Source: Xaviernesmea oryzae (GTDB taxonomy: Bacteria; Pseudomonadota; Alphaproteobacteria; Rhizobiales; Rhizobiaceae). From it: 64,000 nucleotides of DNA. The notes below the pieces were generated by a model, which was given only the letters and a program-made list of their open reading frames with translations, did no database searches and had not been told where the DNA came from. Below are positions 38,129 through 48,989 of the stretch, piece after piece. How positions within the stretch are numbered: the stretch's first letter is position 1; each line of letters starts with the position of its first letter. Both the position numbers and the translations under genes were made by a program. The DNA lies in contig NZ_FOAM01000006.1 of NCBI RefSeq assembly GCF_900109605.1, positions 1-64,000 of the forward strand, read 5' to 3'.

Positions 38129-39619
38129 TTAGGATGACAGGCAGCGGCGCACGCTATCGCGCCAGCCGGCCGTGGCCTGCGCACGTTCGGTCGTATCCAT
38201 GGCCGGTTCGAAGCGGCGGTCGCGATGCCAGCGGGCAGAGAACCCCTTGGCATCTGGCCAGAGGCCGGCGCGCGAGGCGGCCAGCCAGGCGGCGCCGAGG
38301 ATCGTGGTTTCCAGGAAAACCGGGCGGTCGACGGGCGCCGCAAGAATATCGGCGAGGCGCTGCATGGTCCAGTTCGAGGCAACCATGCCGCCATCCACGC
38401 GCAGCACGGTGCGCCCATCATGCCCCTCCCAGTCCTGCTGCATGGCGTCGAGCAAATCGAGCGTCTGAAAGGCGACACTTTCCAATGCCGCGCGGGCAAA
38501 TTCCGCAGGGCCGGTGCCGCGTGTCAGGCCGAAGATCGCGCCGCGCGCCTCCGCATCCCACCAGGGTGCGCCAAGGCCGGTAAAGGCCGGCACGAGATAG
38601 ACGCGCTGGTTGGGATCGGCGGCCTCTGCCAGCGCACTGACCTCGGAAGCGACCTTGATAAAGCCCATCTCGTCGCGCAGCCATTGAACGGCGGCGCCGG
38701 CGATGAAGATCGAGCCTTCGAGCGCATAGGTGGTCACACCATCCAGCCTGTAGGCGATGGTGGTCAGCAGCCGGTTGGTGGAGGCGACGCGATCCGTGCC
38801 GGTGTTGAGCAGCGCGAAGCAGCCGGTGCCATAGGTCGATTTCATCATGCCCGGCTCGAAGCAGGCATTGCCGATCACGGCGGCCTGCTGATCCCCGGCC
38901 ACGCCGAGGATCGGCACCTCGGCGCCGAAAAGCGCCGCATCGGTCACGCCGAAATCGGCGGCGCAGTCCAGCACCTCGGGCAGCATGGCCATGGGCACAT
39001 TCAAAATGCCGGCCAGTTCCTCGTCCCAGCAATTTCGCCCGATATCGTAGAGCAGCGTGCGCGAGGCATTGGTGGCATCGGTCACATGCCGGCGTCCGCC
39101 GGTCAGCCGGTAGATCAGGAAGCTGTCCACCGTGCCGAAACAGACCTCGCCACGCTCGGCACGCGCGCGCAGCCCATCGACATGATCGAGCAGCCAGGAA
39201 AGCTTTGTGCCTGCGAAATAAGGATCGAGCAGCAGGCCGGTGCGCGCGGCAAACAGCGGCTCCAGCCCCTTCTCCTTCAAGGCCTCGCAGATCGGCGCTC
39301 CACGTCGGTCTTGCCAGACGATGGCGCGATGGAGCGGTTTGCCGGTCGCCTTGTCCCAAACAACAGTGGTTTCGCGTTGGTTGGTGATGCCGATTGCGGC
39401 AAGGTCGCTGGCGGCAATGCCGGCATTGGCAAGTGCCAGGCGAATCGTTTCGGTGACACTCGTCCAGATATCCTCCGGCTCATGCTCCACCCAGCCTGAA
39501 TCGGGAAAATGCTGCGGAAACTCCCGTTGTCCCGAGCCCACCACCCGCATGTCCTGGTCGAAGACCATCGACCGCGTGGATGTCGTGCCCTGGTCGATGG
39601 CCAGAATATAACCGCGCAT
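38129..39619 (-). CDS. glpK: glycerol kinase
   Basis: GlpK phosphorylates glycerol with ATP to sn-glycerol-3-phosphate, trapping it in the cytoplasm. The 496-residue FGGY-family protein begins with the ATP-binding [13 protein letters not shown] and includes [25 protein letters not shown] and the C-terminal [19 protein letters not shown]. It is the last gene of the glycerol cluster, after glpV; the strong hairpin between them (39645-39676) may set their relative expression. Confidence 0.97.
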   Translation of the reverse strand: MRGYILAIDQGTTSTRSMVFDQDMRVVGSGQREFPQHFPDSGWVEHEPEDIWTSVTETIRLALANAGIAASDLAAIGITNQRETTVVWDKATGKPLHRAIVWQDRRGAPICEALKEKGLEPLFAARTGLLLDPYFAGTKLSWLLDHVDGLRARAERGEVCFGTVDSFLIYRLTGGRRHVTDATNASRTLLYDIGRNCWDEELAGILNVPMAMLPEVLDCAADFGVTDAALFGAEVPILGVAGDQQAAVIGNACFEPGMMKSTYGTGCFALLNTGTDRVASTNRLLTTIAYRLDGVTTYALEGSIFIAGAAVQWLRDEMGFIKVASEVSALAEAADPNQRVYLVPAFTGLGAPWWDAEARGAIFGLTRGTGPAEFARAALESVAFQTLDLLDAMQQDWEGHDGRTVLRVDGGMVASNWTMQRLADILAAPVDRPVFLETTILGAAWLAASRAGLWPDAKGFSARWHRDRRFEPAMDTTERAQATAGWRDSVRRCLSS

Positions 39620-39644
39620 TCCCGTCGCTCCCCCTCATGCCGTG

Positions 39645-39676
39645 AAGGACCGGGGCGGCCAGCCGCCCCGGTCCTT
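39645..39676 (-). other. 15-bp perfect hairpin between glpV and glpK
   Basis: AAGGACCGGGGCGGC (39645-39659) is repeated perfectly in inverted form at 39662-39676 with two bases between the arms. It starts 13 bases past the glpV stop codon. There is no T-tract on the minus strand, so it is more likely an mRNA-stabilising or partial-attenuation stem behind the binding-protein gene than a full terminator. On the plus strand it is followed by CTTTTGTT but no plus-strand gene ends here. Confidence 0.75.
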
Positions 39677-39688
39677 TTGTTCAAGAGC

Positions 39689-41410
39689 TTACTTCTGCCA
39701 GCTCTTCACCAGCTCGTCATAATTGACGGTGACCGGCTTTTCCTTCTCGTTGGCGATCTTCAGCTGCGGCGCCAGGTTGCCCTTGGAAACCGCGTCCTTG
39801 TTCCAGTATTCGATGTCGTGCTCCTTGGCGAGTTTCGGGCCTGCATCGCCCTGCACACCGGCCTTCTCCAGGCGCGCCATCACCTTCTCCTGGGCTTCGC
39901 AGAGCGAATCCATCGCCTGCTGCGCGGTCTTGGCGCCGGCTGCGGCATCGCCGATCGCCTGCCACCAGAGCTGCGCGAGCTTCGGATAGTCAGGCACGTT
40001 GGTGCCGGTCGGCGACCACTGCACGCGCGCCGGCGAGCGGTAGAACTCGACCAGGCCGCCGAGCTTGGAGGCGCGATCGGTGAAGCTCTTGTGGTGAATG
40101 GTCGAGTCACGGATGAAGGTGAGACCGACATGGCTCTTCTTCACGTCGACGGTCTTGGAGGTGACGAACTGGGCATAGAGCCAGGCGGCCTTGGCACGGT
40201 CGTCGGGGGTGGACTTCATCAGGGTCCAGGAGCCGACGTCCTGATAGCCGAGCTTCATGCCGTCCTTCCAGTAGACGCCATGCGGCGAGGGTGCGACGCG
40301 CCATTTCGGCGAACCGTCCTCGTTGACCACGGGCAAGCCGGGCTTGGCCATGTCGGCGGTAAAGGCGGTGTACCAGAAGATCTGCTGGGCGACATTGCCC
40401 TGCGACGGAACCGGGCCGGATTCGGAGAAGGTCATGCCCTGGGCTTCCGGCGGGGCGTATTTCTTCAGCCATTCGAGATATTTCTCGATGGAGTAGACCG
40501 CCGCCGGGCCGTTGGTATCGCCGCCGCGCGCCACGCAGGAGCCGACCGGCTGCGACTTCTCATTGACCTTGATGCCCCATTCGTCGACCGGCAGGCCATT
40601 GGGCAGGCCCTTGTCGCCATTGCCGGCCATGGAGAGCCAGGCATCGGTGAAGCGCCAGCCGAGCGACGGGTCCTTCTTGCCGTAGTCCATATGGCCGAAG
40701 ACCTTCTTGCCGCCGACATCGCGGCCGGTGAAGAATTCGGCAATATCCTCATAGGCCGACCAGTTGACGGGAACACCCAGATCGTAGCCATACTTGGCCT
40801 TGAAATCGGCCTTGTTCTTCTCGTCGTTGAACCAGTCGTAGCGGAACCAATAGAGGTTGGCGAACTGCTGGTCGGGCAGCTGATAGAGCTTCTTGTCCGG
40901 CGCCGTGGTGAAGGAGGAGCCGATGAAGTCCTTCAGGTCGAGGTCCGGATTGGTGACATCCTTGCCTTCATTGGCCATGAAGTCGGTCAGGTTGCGCACC
41001 TGCTTGTAGCGCCAATGCGTGCCGATCAGGTCGCTGTCGTTGACCCAGCCATCATAAAGGTTCTGGCCGGTCTGCATCTGGGTCTGGATCTTTTCGACCA
41101 CATCCCCTTCCTGGATGATGTCGTGCGTCACCTTGATGCCGGTGATCGCGGTGAAGGCGGGCGCCAGCACCTTGGACTCATATTCATGGGTGGTCAGCGA
41201 TTCGGAAACGACCTTGATCTCCATGCCGGCGAAGGGCTTCGCCGCATCGATGAACCATTGCATTTCCTTTTCCTGGCCGGCGCGATCGAGCGACGAGAGA
41301 TCGCCGATTTCCTTGTCCAAGAATTGCTTCGCATCGTCCATCCCGGCAAAAGCCGAGCCTGTCATGGCCAAGACGATGGCCGCCGTCGTCGTCATCAAAT
41401 GCCGTCGCAT
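39689..41410 (-). CDS. glpV: glycerol ABC transporter substrate-binding protein GlpV
   Basis: GlpV is the periplasmic binding protein of the rhizobial glycerol importer. The 573-residue protein has a Sec signal peptide (MTTTAAIVLAMTGSAFA, mature start near AGMDDAKQF), and is long for an extracellular solute-binding protein, as in the known GlpV family. Segments include EMKIKVVSESLTTHEYESK near the start of the mature fold and YWFRYDWFNDEKNKADF. It follows the small membrane gene glpU and precedes glpK in the same transcription direction. Confidence 0.93.
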   Translation of the reverse strand: MRRHLMTTTAAIVLAMTGSAFAGMDDAKQFLDKEIGDLSSLDRAGQEKEMQWFIDAAKPFAGMEIKVVSESLTTHEYESKVLAPAFTAITGIKVTHDIIQEGDVVEKIQTQMQTGQNLYDGWVNDSDLIGTHWRYKQVRNLTDFMANEGKDVTNPDLDLKDFIGSSFTTAPDKKLYQLPDQQFANLYWFRYDWFNDEKNKADFKAKYGYDLGVPVNWSAYEDIAEFFTGRDVGGKKVFGHMDYGKKDPSLGWRFTDAWLSMAGNGDKGLPNGLPVDEWGIKVNEKSQPVGSCVARGGDTNGPAAVYSIEKYLEWLKKYAPPEAQGMTFSESGPVPSQGNVAQQIFWYTAFTADMAKPGLPVVNEDGSPKWRVAPSPHGVYWKDGMKLGYQDVGSWTLMKSTPDDRAKAAWLYAQFVTSKTVDVKKSHVGLTFIRDSTIHHKSFTDRASKLGGLVEFYRSPARVQWSPTGTNVPDYPKLAQLWWQAIGDAAAGAKTAQQAMDSLCEAQEKVMARLEKAGVQGDAGPKLAKEHDIEYWNKDAVSKGNLAPQLKIANEKEKPVTVNYDELVKSWQK

Positions 41411-41500
41411 GATTGTCCTCCCAGTTGCGATTGCATGCGGTTGGTCGGGCGGCGTCTCCTCGCGCGCCCGAGATCCTCTTGCCTCTCGGAGCCTCGCGCT

Positions 41501-41809
41501 TCAGACGAAGCGGAAGACCCCGATGGCAAAGACCACGGACAGGACGAGAGCCCACCAGAGGTCAAGGCCGGAAAGGCCCAGCCAGGCAAGATGAATGAAT
41601 GCGCTGCCAAGCAGCGAAATGAACAGCCGGTCGCCGCGCGTCGTCTCAAAACGCAGGATGCCGTGGCGCGGCGCTCCGCCGGGCGAAGCAGCCTCCCAGA
41701 GGCCCATGCCCAGGATCAAAAGCGCGATGACGGCGAAGAAGGCGGCCGTTTGCCAGGTCCAGGCCATCCAGGAAAAATTGGGCCAGGAAAAATCGGACAG
41801 AGACGTCAT
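41501..41809 (-). CDS. glpU: small membrane protein GlpU (DUF2160)
   Basis: The 102-residue protein has a Trp/Phe-rich N-terminus (FSWPNFSWMAWTW), and hydrophobic helices near residues 21-38 and 64-100. It belongs to DUF2160, a small membrane component found in rhizobial glycerol transport clusters between the permeases and the binding protein; its role in the transporter is not defined. ATG 41809 lies one base from the glpQ stop codon, consistent with coupling. Confidence 0.88.
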   Translation of the reverse strand: MTSLSDFSWPNFSWMAWTWQTAAFFAVIALLILGMGLWEAASPGGAPRHGILRFETTRGDRLFISLLGSAFIHLAWLGLSGLDLWWALVLSVVFAIGVFRFV

Positions 41810-41810
41810 A

Positions 41811-43594
<1,784 letters not shown>

Positions 43595-43597
43595 CTC

Positions 43598-44668
43598 TTA
43601 AGCTCCCATGCCGACGCGCCAGGAATCGGCGAAGACGCCGATTGCCGAGGGATCGAAGCGGATGCCGGCCTCTGCCGGAATCTCTTCCTCTTCCGGCACG
43701 ACGATGGCCAGCTTCTGCCCGGCGAAGCGGGCGCGCACGATCTTGTGGCGGCCGATATCCTCGACTTTTTCGACCTGTACCGGCAGGCCGCCACGCTCCA
43801 GCTTGACGAATTCGGGGCGAATGCCGAGCTCAATGCGGCCAGCCGCCGGCAGGCGCGGCGCGGCCGAGAGCGCAATCGTCTGGCCGCCGACACTCGCTGT
43901 GGCGCCATCGATCGAAGCGGGCATCACATTCATGCCCGGCGAACCGATGAAATAGCCGACGAAGGTGTGGCGCGGCGTTTCGAACAGTTCGGCCGGCGTG
44001 CCGATCTGGACGATCTGGCCGTCATACATCACCACTACCTTGTCGGCGAAGGTCAGCGCCTCGGTCTGATCATGGGTGACATAGACCATGGTGAAGCCGG
44101 ACTGACGATGCAGGCGCTTCAGCTGCGAGCGCAGCACCCATTTCATATGCGGGTCGATGACGGTCAGCGGTTCGTCGAACAGGATGGCGTTGACATCGGC
44201 GCGCACCAGCCCGCGGCCGAGCGAGATCTTCTGCTTCTGGTCGGCCGTCAGGCCGCGTGCCCGGCGCGTGGCCATGCCTGAGAGATCGGTCATCTCGAGA
44301 ATGTCGCGCACGCGGCGGTCGACCTCGGCTTCCGGCACCTGCCGGTTGCGCAAGGGAAAGGCCAGATTGTCGTAGACCGTCATCGTGTCGTAGACGACCG
44401 GAAACTGGAAGACCTGGGCGATATTGCGCTCTTCGGTCGAAAGATCCGTCACATCGGCTCCGTCGAAGGCGATCCGCCCTTCCGAGGGGCGCAGAAGGCC
44501 CGAGATGATGTTGAGCAGCGTGGTCTTGCCGCAGCCGGAGGGCCCGAGCAGCGCATAAGCGCCCCCATCCTCCCATTCGTGATGGACCTCTTTCAGCGCG
44601 TAGTCGCCAGCGGCGCGCGCCTTCTCGTTATAAGCATGGCGGATGTGGTCGAGCGTGATGCGGGCCAT
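43598..44668 (-). CDS. glpT: glycerol ABC transporter ATP-binding protein GlpT
   Basis: One of two ATPase subunits of the importer, 356 residues. Walker A GPSGCGKTTLLN, the signature region near DQKQKISLGRGLVRAD, Walker B AILFDEPLTVID and the H-loop VYVTHDQTEAL are present; the C-terminal MOI/TOBE domain runs from about 240. The signature reads KISLGRG rather than the usual LSGGQ, which is notable beside GlpS. ATG 44668 is set by GAGGAG eight bases upstream and lies 11 bases after the glpS stop. Rhizobial GlpT is not the E. coli antiporter of the same name. Confidence 0.92.
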   Translation of the reverse strand: MARITLDHIRHAYNEKARAAGDYALKEVHHEWEDGGAYALLGPSGCGKTTLLNIISGLLRPSEGRIAFDGADVTDLSTEERNIAQVFQFPVVYDTMTVYDNLAFPLRNRQVPEAEVDRRVRDILEMTDLSGMATRRARGLTADQKQKISLGRGLVRADVNAILFDEPLTVIDPHMKWVLRSQLKRLHRQSGFTMVYVTHDQTEALTFADKVVVMYDGQIVQIGTPAELFETPRHTFVGYFIGSPGMNVMPASIDGATASVGGQTIALSAAPRLPAAGRIELGIRPEFVKLERGGLPVQVEKVEDIGRHKIVRARFAGQKLAIVVPEEEEIPAEAGIRFDPSAIGVFADSWRVGMGA

Positions 44669-44679
44669 GGACTGTCTCC

Positions 44680-45783
44680 TCAAACGCGGCCGGGGGATGC
44701 CGCGCCGGGCACATGCCGGCTGCCGCCGATTGCCTGTCCGCGTCCGTCGAAAGCCAGCAGGTGGCGCGTGTCGAGAAACAGGTCGATCTCGCGGTCGGGT
44801 TCGATATCGTGAATGCCGTGGGCGAGCATGACCCAGCGCGCGCCTTCGAAATCGACATGCACGAAGCTTTCCGAACCGGCGATTTCGGAGATCAGCGTGC
44901 GGGCACGCAAGGGCGTCTGTGCGGAGCCGGCAGCCTTTGGAAAGAGATGATGCGGCTGGAAGCCCATGGTGACAGGACCATCCGGCACATTGGCGAGGTG
45001 GGCTGGCACATCGACCACCGGCCGGCCGGCCCGGCTGAAGCGCCCGTCGGCCTTAACCACATCGATGGTGTTGAGCGGCGGATCGGCAAAGGTGCGCGCG
45101 GTGACGAGATCGACCGGATGGCGATAGACCTCGATGGTCTTGTCGAACTGGGTCACCGCCCCCTCGCTCAGGGTCGCGGTGTTGCCGCCAAGCAGCAGGG
45201 CTTCGGAGGGTTCGGTCGTGGCATAGACGAAGATCGAGCCGGTCGCGGCGAAGATGCGCGGCAATTCCTCGCGCAGCTCTTCGCGCAGCTTGTAGTCGAG
45301 ATTGGCGAGCGGCTCGTCGAGGAGAACGAGCTTGGCATTCTTGACGATGGCGCGGGCGAGCGCCGTGCGCTGCTGCTGACCACCGGAGAGGTTGAGCGGC
45401 GTGCGGTCGAGATAGGGCGTCAGCCGGAGGAGTTCGGCCGCCTTGCGCACCTCGCGGTCGATGGTCGCGGCATCCTTGCCGGCAACGCGCATCGGCGACG
45501 CGATATTTTCATAGACCGTGAAGGCCGGGTAGTTGATGAATTGCTGGTAGACCATGGCCACCGCGCGCTTCTGCACAGGCCAGCCGGTGACATCGACGCC
45601 GTCGAACCAGACCTGGCCCTCGGTCGGCTTGTCGAGCCCGGCCATCAGCCGCATCAGCGATGTCTTGCCAGACAGGGTCGGGCCGAGCAGCACGTTGAGG
45701 CTGCCCCTTTCGAGGGTCAGGTTGGTCGGGTGAATATGATAGGCGCCCGCCACCGTCTTCGAGACATTTCGTAATTCCAGCAT
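44680..45783 (-). CDS. glpS: glycerol ABC transporter ATP-binding protein GlpS
   Basis: The second ATPase subunit, 367 residues. Walker A is GPTLSGKTSLMR, the signature LSGGQQQRTALARAI is canonical, Walker B is LVLLDEPLANLDYKL and the switch region reads YATTEPSEAL, where the usual switch His is replaced by Thr. The TOBE domain lies at the C-terminus. The pair GlpS/GlpT thus looks asymmetric: one has a good signature, the other a good switch His, so one composite ATP site could be stronger. ATG 45783 gives MLELRNVSK; a 54-residue extension is rejected. Confidence 0.92.
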   Translation of the reverse strand: MLELRNVSKTVAGAYHIHPTNLTLERGSLNVLLGPTLSGKTSLMRLMAGLDKPTEGQVWFDGVDVTGWPVQKRAVAMVYQQFINYPAFTVYENIASPMRVAGKDAATIDREVRKAAELLRLTPYLDRTPLNLSGGQQQRTALARAIVKNAKLVLLDEPLANLDYKLREELREELPRIFAATGSIFVYATTEPSEALLLGGNTATLSEGAVTQFDKTIEVYRHPVDLVTARTFADPPLNTIDVVKADGRFSRAGRPVVDVPAHLANVPDGPVTMGFQPHHLFPKAAGSAQTPLRARTLISEIAGSESFVHVDFEGARWVMLAHGIHDIEPDREIDLFLDTRHLLAFDGRGQAIGGSRHVPGAASPGRV

Positions 45784-45919
45784 GTCGACCTCGGGCCTCC
45801 TCAAACCCTCAGCGCTTAGAGCCTCGAACCGGAACCTTGGTCGGTCTGACGCTCTCCATTCTTTGTTTTCACATCGGATTGACCCGGAAGCAGCTCCCAC
45901 TTGCCGGTCCGACGTCCCG

Positions 45920-47440
45920 TCAGACAGCTTGCAGCCGCCCGACAACCCCTTCCAAATAGCTCTCTAGCGCCGCGACCTCGTCTTGGCTCAAGAAAAGACC
46001 CTGCTTGGTCCGGCGCCACAAAATGTCCTGCGCCGTCACGGCCCATTCGCGCTCGACCAGCCAGAGCACCTCCGCCTCGTAAAGCGTGCCGCCGAAGTGG
46101 CGGCCAAGATCGGAGGCGTCTCTGGCCGCGTGCAGCATCTTGGCCGCATCGCTGCCATAACAGCGCACCAGCCGCTCGGCATGGCGCTGCGACAGGAACG
46201 GGAAGCGCCCGCGCAAGGCCTTGACTTCGCCGCCTGCCCCTTCGACCGGGAAATCGCCGCCTGGTAGGCGGGCGCCAGCCGTCCAAGCCGGCCCTTTGGC
46301 GCCGATCGCCTCGCCGATCTTTTCCAGCGCATGCTCGGCCAGCCGCCGATAGGTGGTCAGCTTGCCGCCGAAGACATTGAGCAAAGGTGGCTCGCCCTCA
46401 CTGCCGTCCAGCTTCAGCACATAGTCTCGCGTGGCTTCCTGCGCCTTGGACGCCCCGTCGTCGAAGAGCGGCCGCACGCCGGAGTAGCTCCAGACGATAT
46501 CCTCCGGCCGGACCGGATCGGCAAAATATTCGCTCGCCGCCCTGCAGAGATAATCCACCTCCTCGCCTGTGATCGCAATCTTGCGCGGGTCGCCCGTGAA
46601 ATCGCGATCTGTCGTGCCGATCAGGGTAAAATCATCTTCGTAAGGGATAGCGAACATGATGCGGCCATCCGGATTTTGGAAGAAATATGCGCGTGGATCG
46701 GCGAATTTTCGCCTCACCACGATGTGGCTGCCCTGCACGAGGCGGACATTGCGCACATCGTTGCGGGCCAGCACGCCGGCGAGAACCTGGTCCACCCAGG
46801 GGCCCGCGGCATTGACGAGCATGCGCGCTTGATGCGTCGACACCCTGCCCTGCGCATCTCGAGTCTCGATGCGCCAGCCCTTGCCCTCGCGCCGGGCCGA
46901 AAGCACCTGGGCGCGATTGAGGATGAAGGCGCCCCGCTCGGCGGCGTCGCGCGCATTCAGAACCACGAGCCGCGCATCATCTACCCAGCCATCCGAATAT
47001 TCGAAGGCCTTGCGAAAGATCGGCTTTAGCGGCCGACCGGCAGGATCACGCTTGAGATCGAGCGTTCGGGTTGCCGGCAACAGCTTTCGGCCGCCCAGAT
47101 GATCGTAGAGAAACAGGCCGAGCCGCACCAGCCAGGCCGGCCGGACCCCGCCCTTCTGGAACGGCAGAACGAAACGCATGGGCCAGATGATGTGCGGCGC
47201 CATGGTCCACAGGATCTCGCGCTCCATCAGCGCTTCGCGCACCAGCCGGAATTCATAATGTTCGAGATAGCGCAGGCCGCCATGAATGAGCTTGGTAGAG
47301 GCAGACGAAGTGCCGGACGCGAAATCGTTCATTTCAGCCAGAGCGACCGAATAGCCGCGCCCTGCCGCATCACGCGCAATGCCGCAGCCGTTGATGCCGC
47401 CGCCGATCACGAACAGATCATGCATGGTCCCGTCTGACAT
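45920..47440 (-). CDS. glpD: aerobic glycerol-3-phosphate dehydrogenase
   Basis: GlpD is the FAD-dependent, membrane-associated enzyme that oxidises glycerol-3-phosphate to dihydroxyacetone phosphate and passes electrons to ubiquinone. The 506-residue protein has the dinucleotide motif GGGINGCGIARDAAGRG near residue 12, the SSASTKLIHGGLRYL segment, and the later FGGKLTTYRRLAEHAL motif. It is the first gene behind the promoter with phased CGAA sites and precedes glpS by 136 bases. Confidence 0.97.
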   Translation of the reverse strand: MSDGTMHDLFVIGGGINGCGIARDAAGRGYSVALAEMNDFASGTSSASTKLIHGGLRYLEHYEFRLVREALMEREILWTMAPHIIWPMRFVLPFQKGGVRPAWLVRLGLFLYDHLGGRKLLPATRTLDLKRDPAGRPLKPIFRKAFEYSDGWVDDARLVVLNARDAAERGAFILNRAQVLSARREGKGWRIETRDAQGRVSTHQARMLVNAAGPWVDQVLAGVLARNDVRNVRLVQGSHIVVRRKFADPRAYFFQNPDGRIMFAIPYEDDFTLIGTTDRDFTGDPRKIAITGEEVDYLCRAASEYFADPVRPEDIVWSYSGVRPLFDDGASKAQEATRDYVLKLDGSEGEPPLLNVFGGKLTTYRRLAEHALEKIGEAIGAKGPAWTAGARLPGGDFPVEGAGGEVKALRGRFPFLSQRHAERLVRCYGSDAAKMLHAARDASDLGRHFGGTLYEAEVLWLVEREWAVTAQDILWRRTKQGLFLSQDEVAALESYLEGVVGRLQAV

Positions 47441-47480
47441 AATGTCTCCCCGCTTTCCGGCGCTCTTCCCTCGCCTTATT

Positions 47481-47550
47481 CGAAAGCACAGCCATCTAGA
47501 CCGAAGAAAAAACGAATGTCAAACGAAGATTTTCGCTCGCAGTTGCGAAA
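47481..47550 (-). promoter_or_regulatory. glpD promoter with 11-bp-phased CGAA (TTCG) operator sites
   Basis: On the minus strand a promoter reads TTGACA (47522-47517), a 16-base spacer, then TCTAGA (47500-47495), close to sigma-70 consensus. Over it lie CGAA tetramers (plus strand) at 47502, 47513 and 47524, exactly 11 bp apart, with further copies at 47481 and 47546, also near the same helical phase. TTCG direct repeats are typical of operators of DeoR-family repressors, and glpR, a DeoR-family gene, lies immediately upstream. I infer GlpR binding here. Confidence 0.7.
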
Positions 47551-47554
47551 GGAT

Positions 47555-48319
47555 TCAGGCGTTGGTTTCGATCAGCCGCACGTCGTTTTCCTGACAGATC
47601 GTCCGGATGCGCTCGCTCGGACAGCGATCGGTGATGAAGCTATGAACCTGGGATAGATGCCCTATGCGCACGGGAGCGGTGCGTTCGAACTTCGATGAGT
47701 CCGAGACCAGGATGACGTGACGGGCATTGGTCATGATCGCCTGCGCCACTTTCACTTCACGAAAATCGAAATCCAGCAACGCGCCATCGCTGTCGATTGC
47801 CGAGACGCCGATCACCGCGAAATCCACCTTGAACTGCCGGATGAAATCGACCGCCGCCTCGCCGACGATACCGCCGTCGGACCGACGGACGACGCCGCCG
47901 GCAATGACCACCTCGATGCCGGACGAAAGTCTCAACCGGTTGGCAACATTGATGTTATTGGTAATAACCATCAGGCCGGCATGATCGAACAGCGCCTCGC
48001 CCACGGCTTCCGTGGTCGTCCCGATATTGATGAAGAGCGAGGCATTGTCCGGGATCATTCCGGCTGCGGTGCGACCGATTGCCTGCTTCTCCGTCGCGGC
48101 AATGGCACGGCGCGCTTCATATTGCACATTTTCGTTTCCACTGGGAAAGATCGCGCCGCCATGCACGCGCGTCAGCATCTGGCCATCGCAGAGATCGTTG
48201 AGATCCTTGCGGATGGTCTGGGGCGTGACGCTGAAGCGCGCCGCGAGATCATCGACAATGACACGCCCGCTCGCCTTGGCCAGCGCGACAATCTCCTCCT
48301 GGCGTGCGCTCAGCAGCAT
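47555..48319 (-). CDS. glpR: DeoR-family glycerol regulon repressor GlpR
   Basis: The 254-residue protein has an N-terminal DeoR helix-turn-helix (about 6-57, LSARQEEIVALAKASGRV and VTPQTIRKDLNDL) and a C-terminal sugar-phosphate-binding domain with the DeoR effector segments LFINIGTTTEAV, VITNNINVA and VIAGGVVRRSDGGIVG. The likely inducer is glycerol-3-phosphate, as for other GlpR. It is on the same strand as glpD, whose promoter with repeated TTCG sites lies in the 114-base gap between them. Confidence 0.93.
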   Translation of the reverse strand: MLLSARQEEIVALAKASGRVIVDDLAARFSVTPQTIRKDLNDLCDGQMLTRVHGGAIFPSGNENVQYEARRAIAATEKQAIGRTAAGMIPDNASLFINIGTTTEAVGEALFDHAGLMVITNNINVANRLRLSSGIEVVIAGGVVRRSDGGIVGEAAVDFIRQFKVDFAVIGVSAIDSDGALLDFDFREVKVAQAIMTNARHVILVSDSSKFERTAPVRIGHLSQVHSFITDRCPSERIRTICQENDVRLIETNA

Positions 48320-48411
48320 GCGCTTCTCCCTTCGCGTTCTCTGATTTTCGGATGAAGAGAAAGCGAACCTTGGGCGAAGTCAACCTGATCTTGCGTGCAT
48401 GCGGCCAGAGA

Positions 48412-48879
48412 TCAGGATGGTTCCTGTGTCCGATCGCGCAAAAATGCGACGAAGCTGCCGGTCATGCGGCCACAGATGAGGCCCTCGCTCGCGAGCACCG
48501 ACTGGACATCGAGGCGCGCCCGCTTCTTGCGCGCGAGCGTTTTCACGAAGGCAGGCCACACGGTTTCGTCGACCAGACGGGAGGTTGCTGTGAACACCTC
48601 TACCATCGGCTTGTCATAGGCCATGTGATTGGCCTGGATGACGATTTCGCTCGGACGGCCCGCCTGCTCCAGACGCAGATGCACGAGCGACCAGGCCGCC
48701 AGGATCGCGACGGCCGAAGCACTCCCGCCGAACACCGTCTGCTTATGGTTGATGTTGGGTCCGAGCGGCGCGGACAGCACGACGGACTGGTCGCTGACGA
48801 AGGAGACGGAGACACCCATGGCTGCCGACAGCGGAATCTGCCGGTGCAGATACTCTTCGAGCCTCTGCTTGCTATCCAT
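48412..48879 (-). CDS. YiiD C-terminal-type thioesterase domain protein
   Basis: The protein of about 155 residues is a hot-dog fold thioesterase resembling the C-terminal domain of E. coli YiiD (FabY). It contains PLSAAMGVSVSFVS, APLGPNINHKQTVFGGS and HLRLEQAGRPSEIVIQ; the NxNHxxTxFGG segment is the family signature. The E. coli relative acts in fatty acid initiation, but a single-domain protein may have another acyl substrate. ATG 48879 is favoured by AAAGG nine bases upstream; another ATG lies two codons before. It sits between glpR and ruvC, 110 bases from the latter. Confidence 0.82.
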   Translation of the reverse strand: MDSKQRLEEYLHRQIPLSAAMGVSVSFVSDQSVVLSAPLGPNINHKQTVFGGSASAVAILAAWSLVHLRLEQAGRPSEIVIQANHMAYDKPMVEVFTATSRLVDETVWPAFVKTLARKKRARLDVQSVLASEGLICGRMTGSFVAFLRDRTQEPS

Positions 48880-48989
48880 CGGCATCCACCTTTCGTGCTG
48901 CTCGCCGTCCCTTACGACAACCTACGCCTCCCGCCAAACCCAGCCATGACGATGCAATGACCATATGGCGATCAGCACACGCATGCCGC

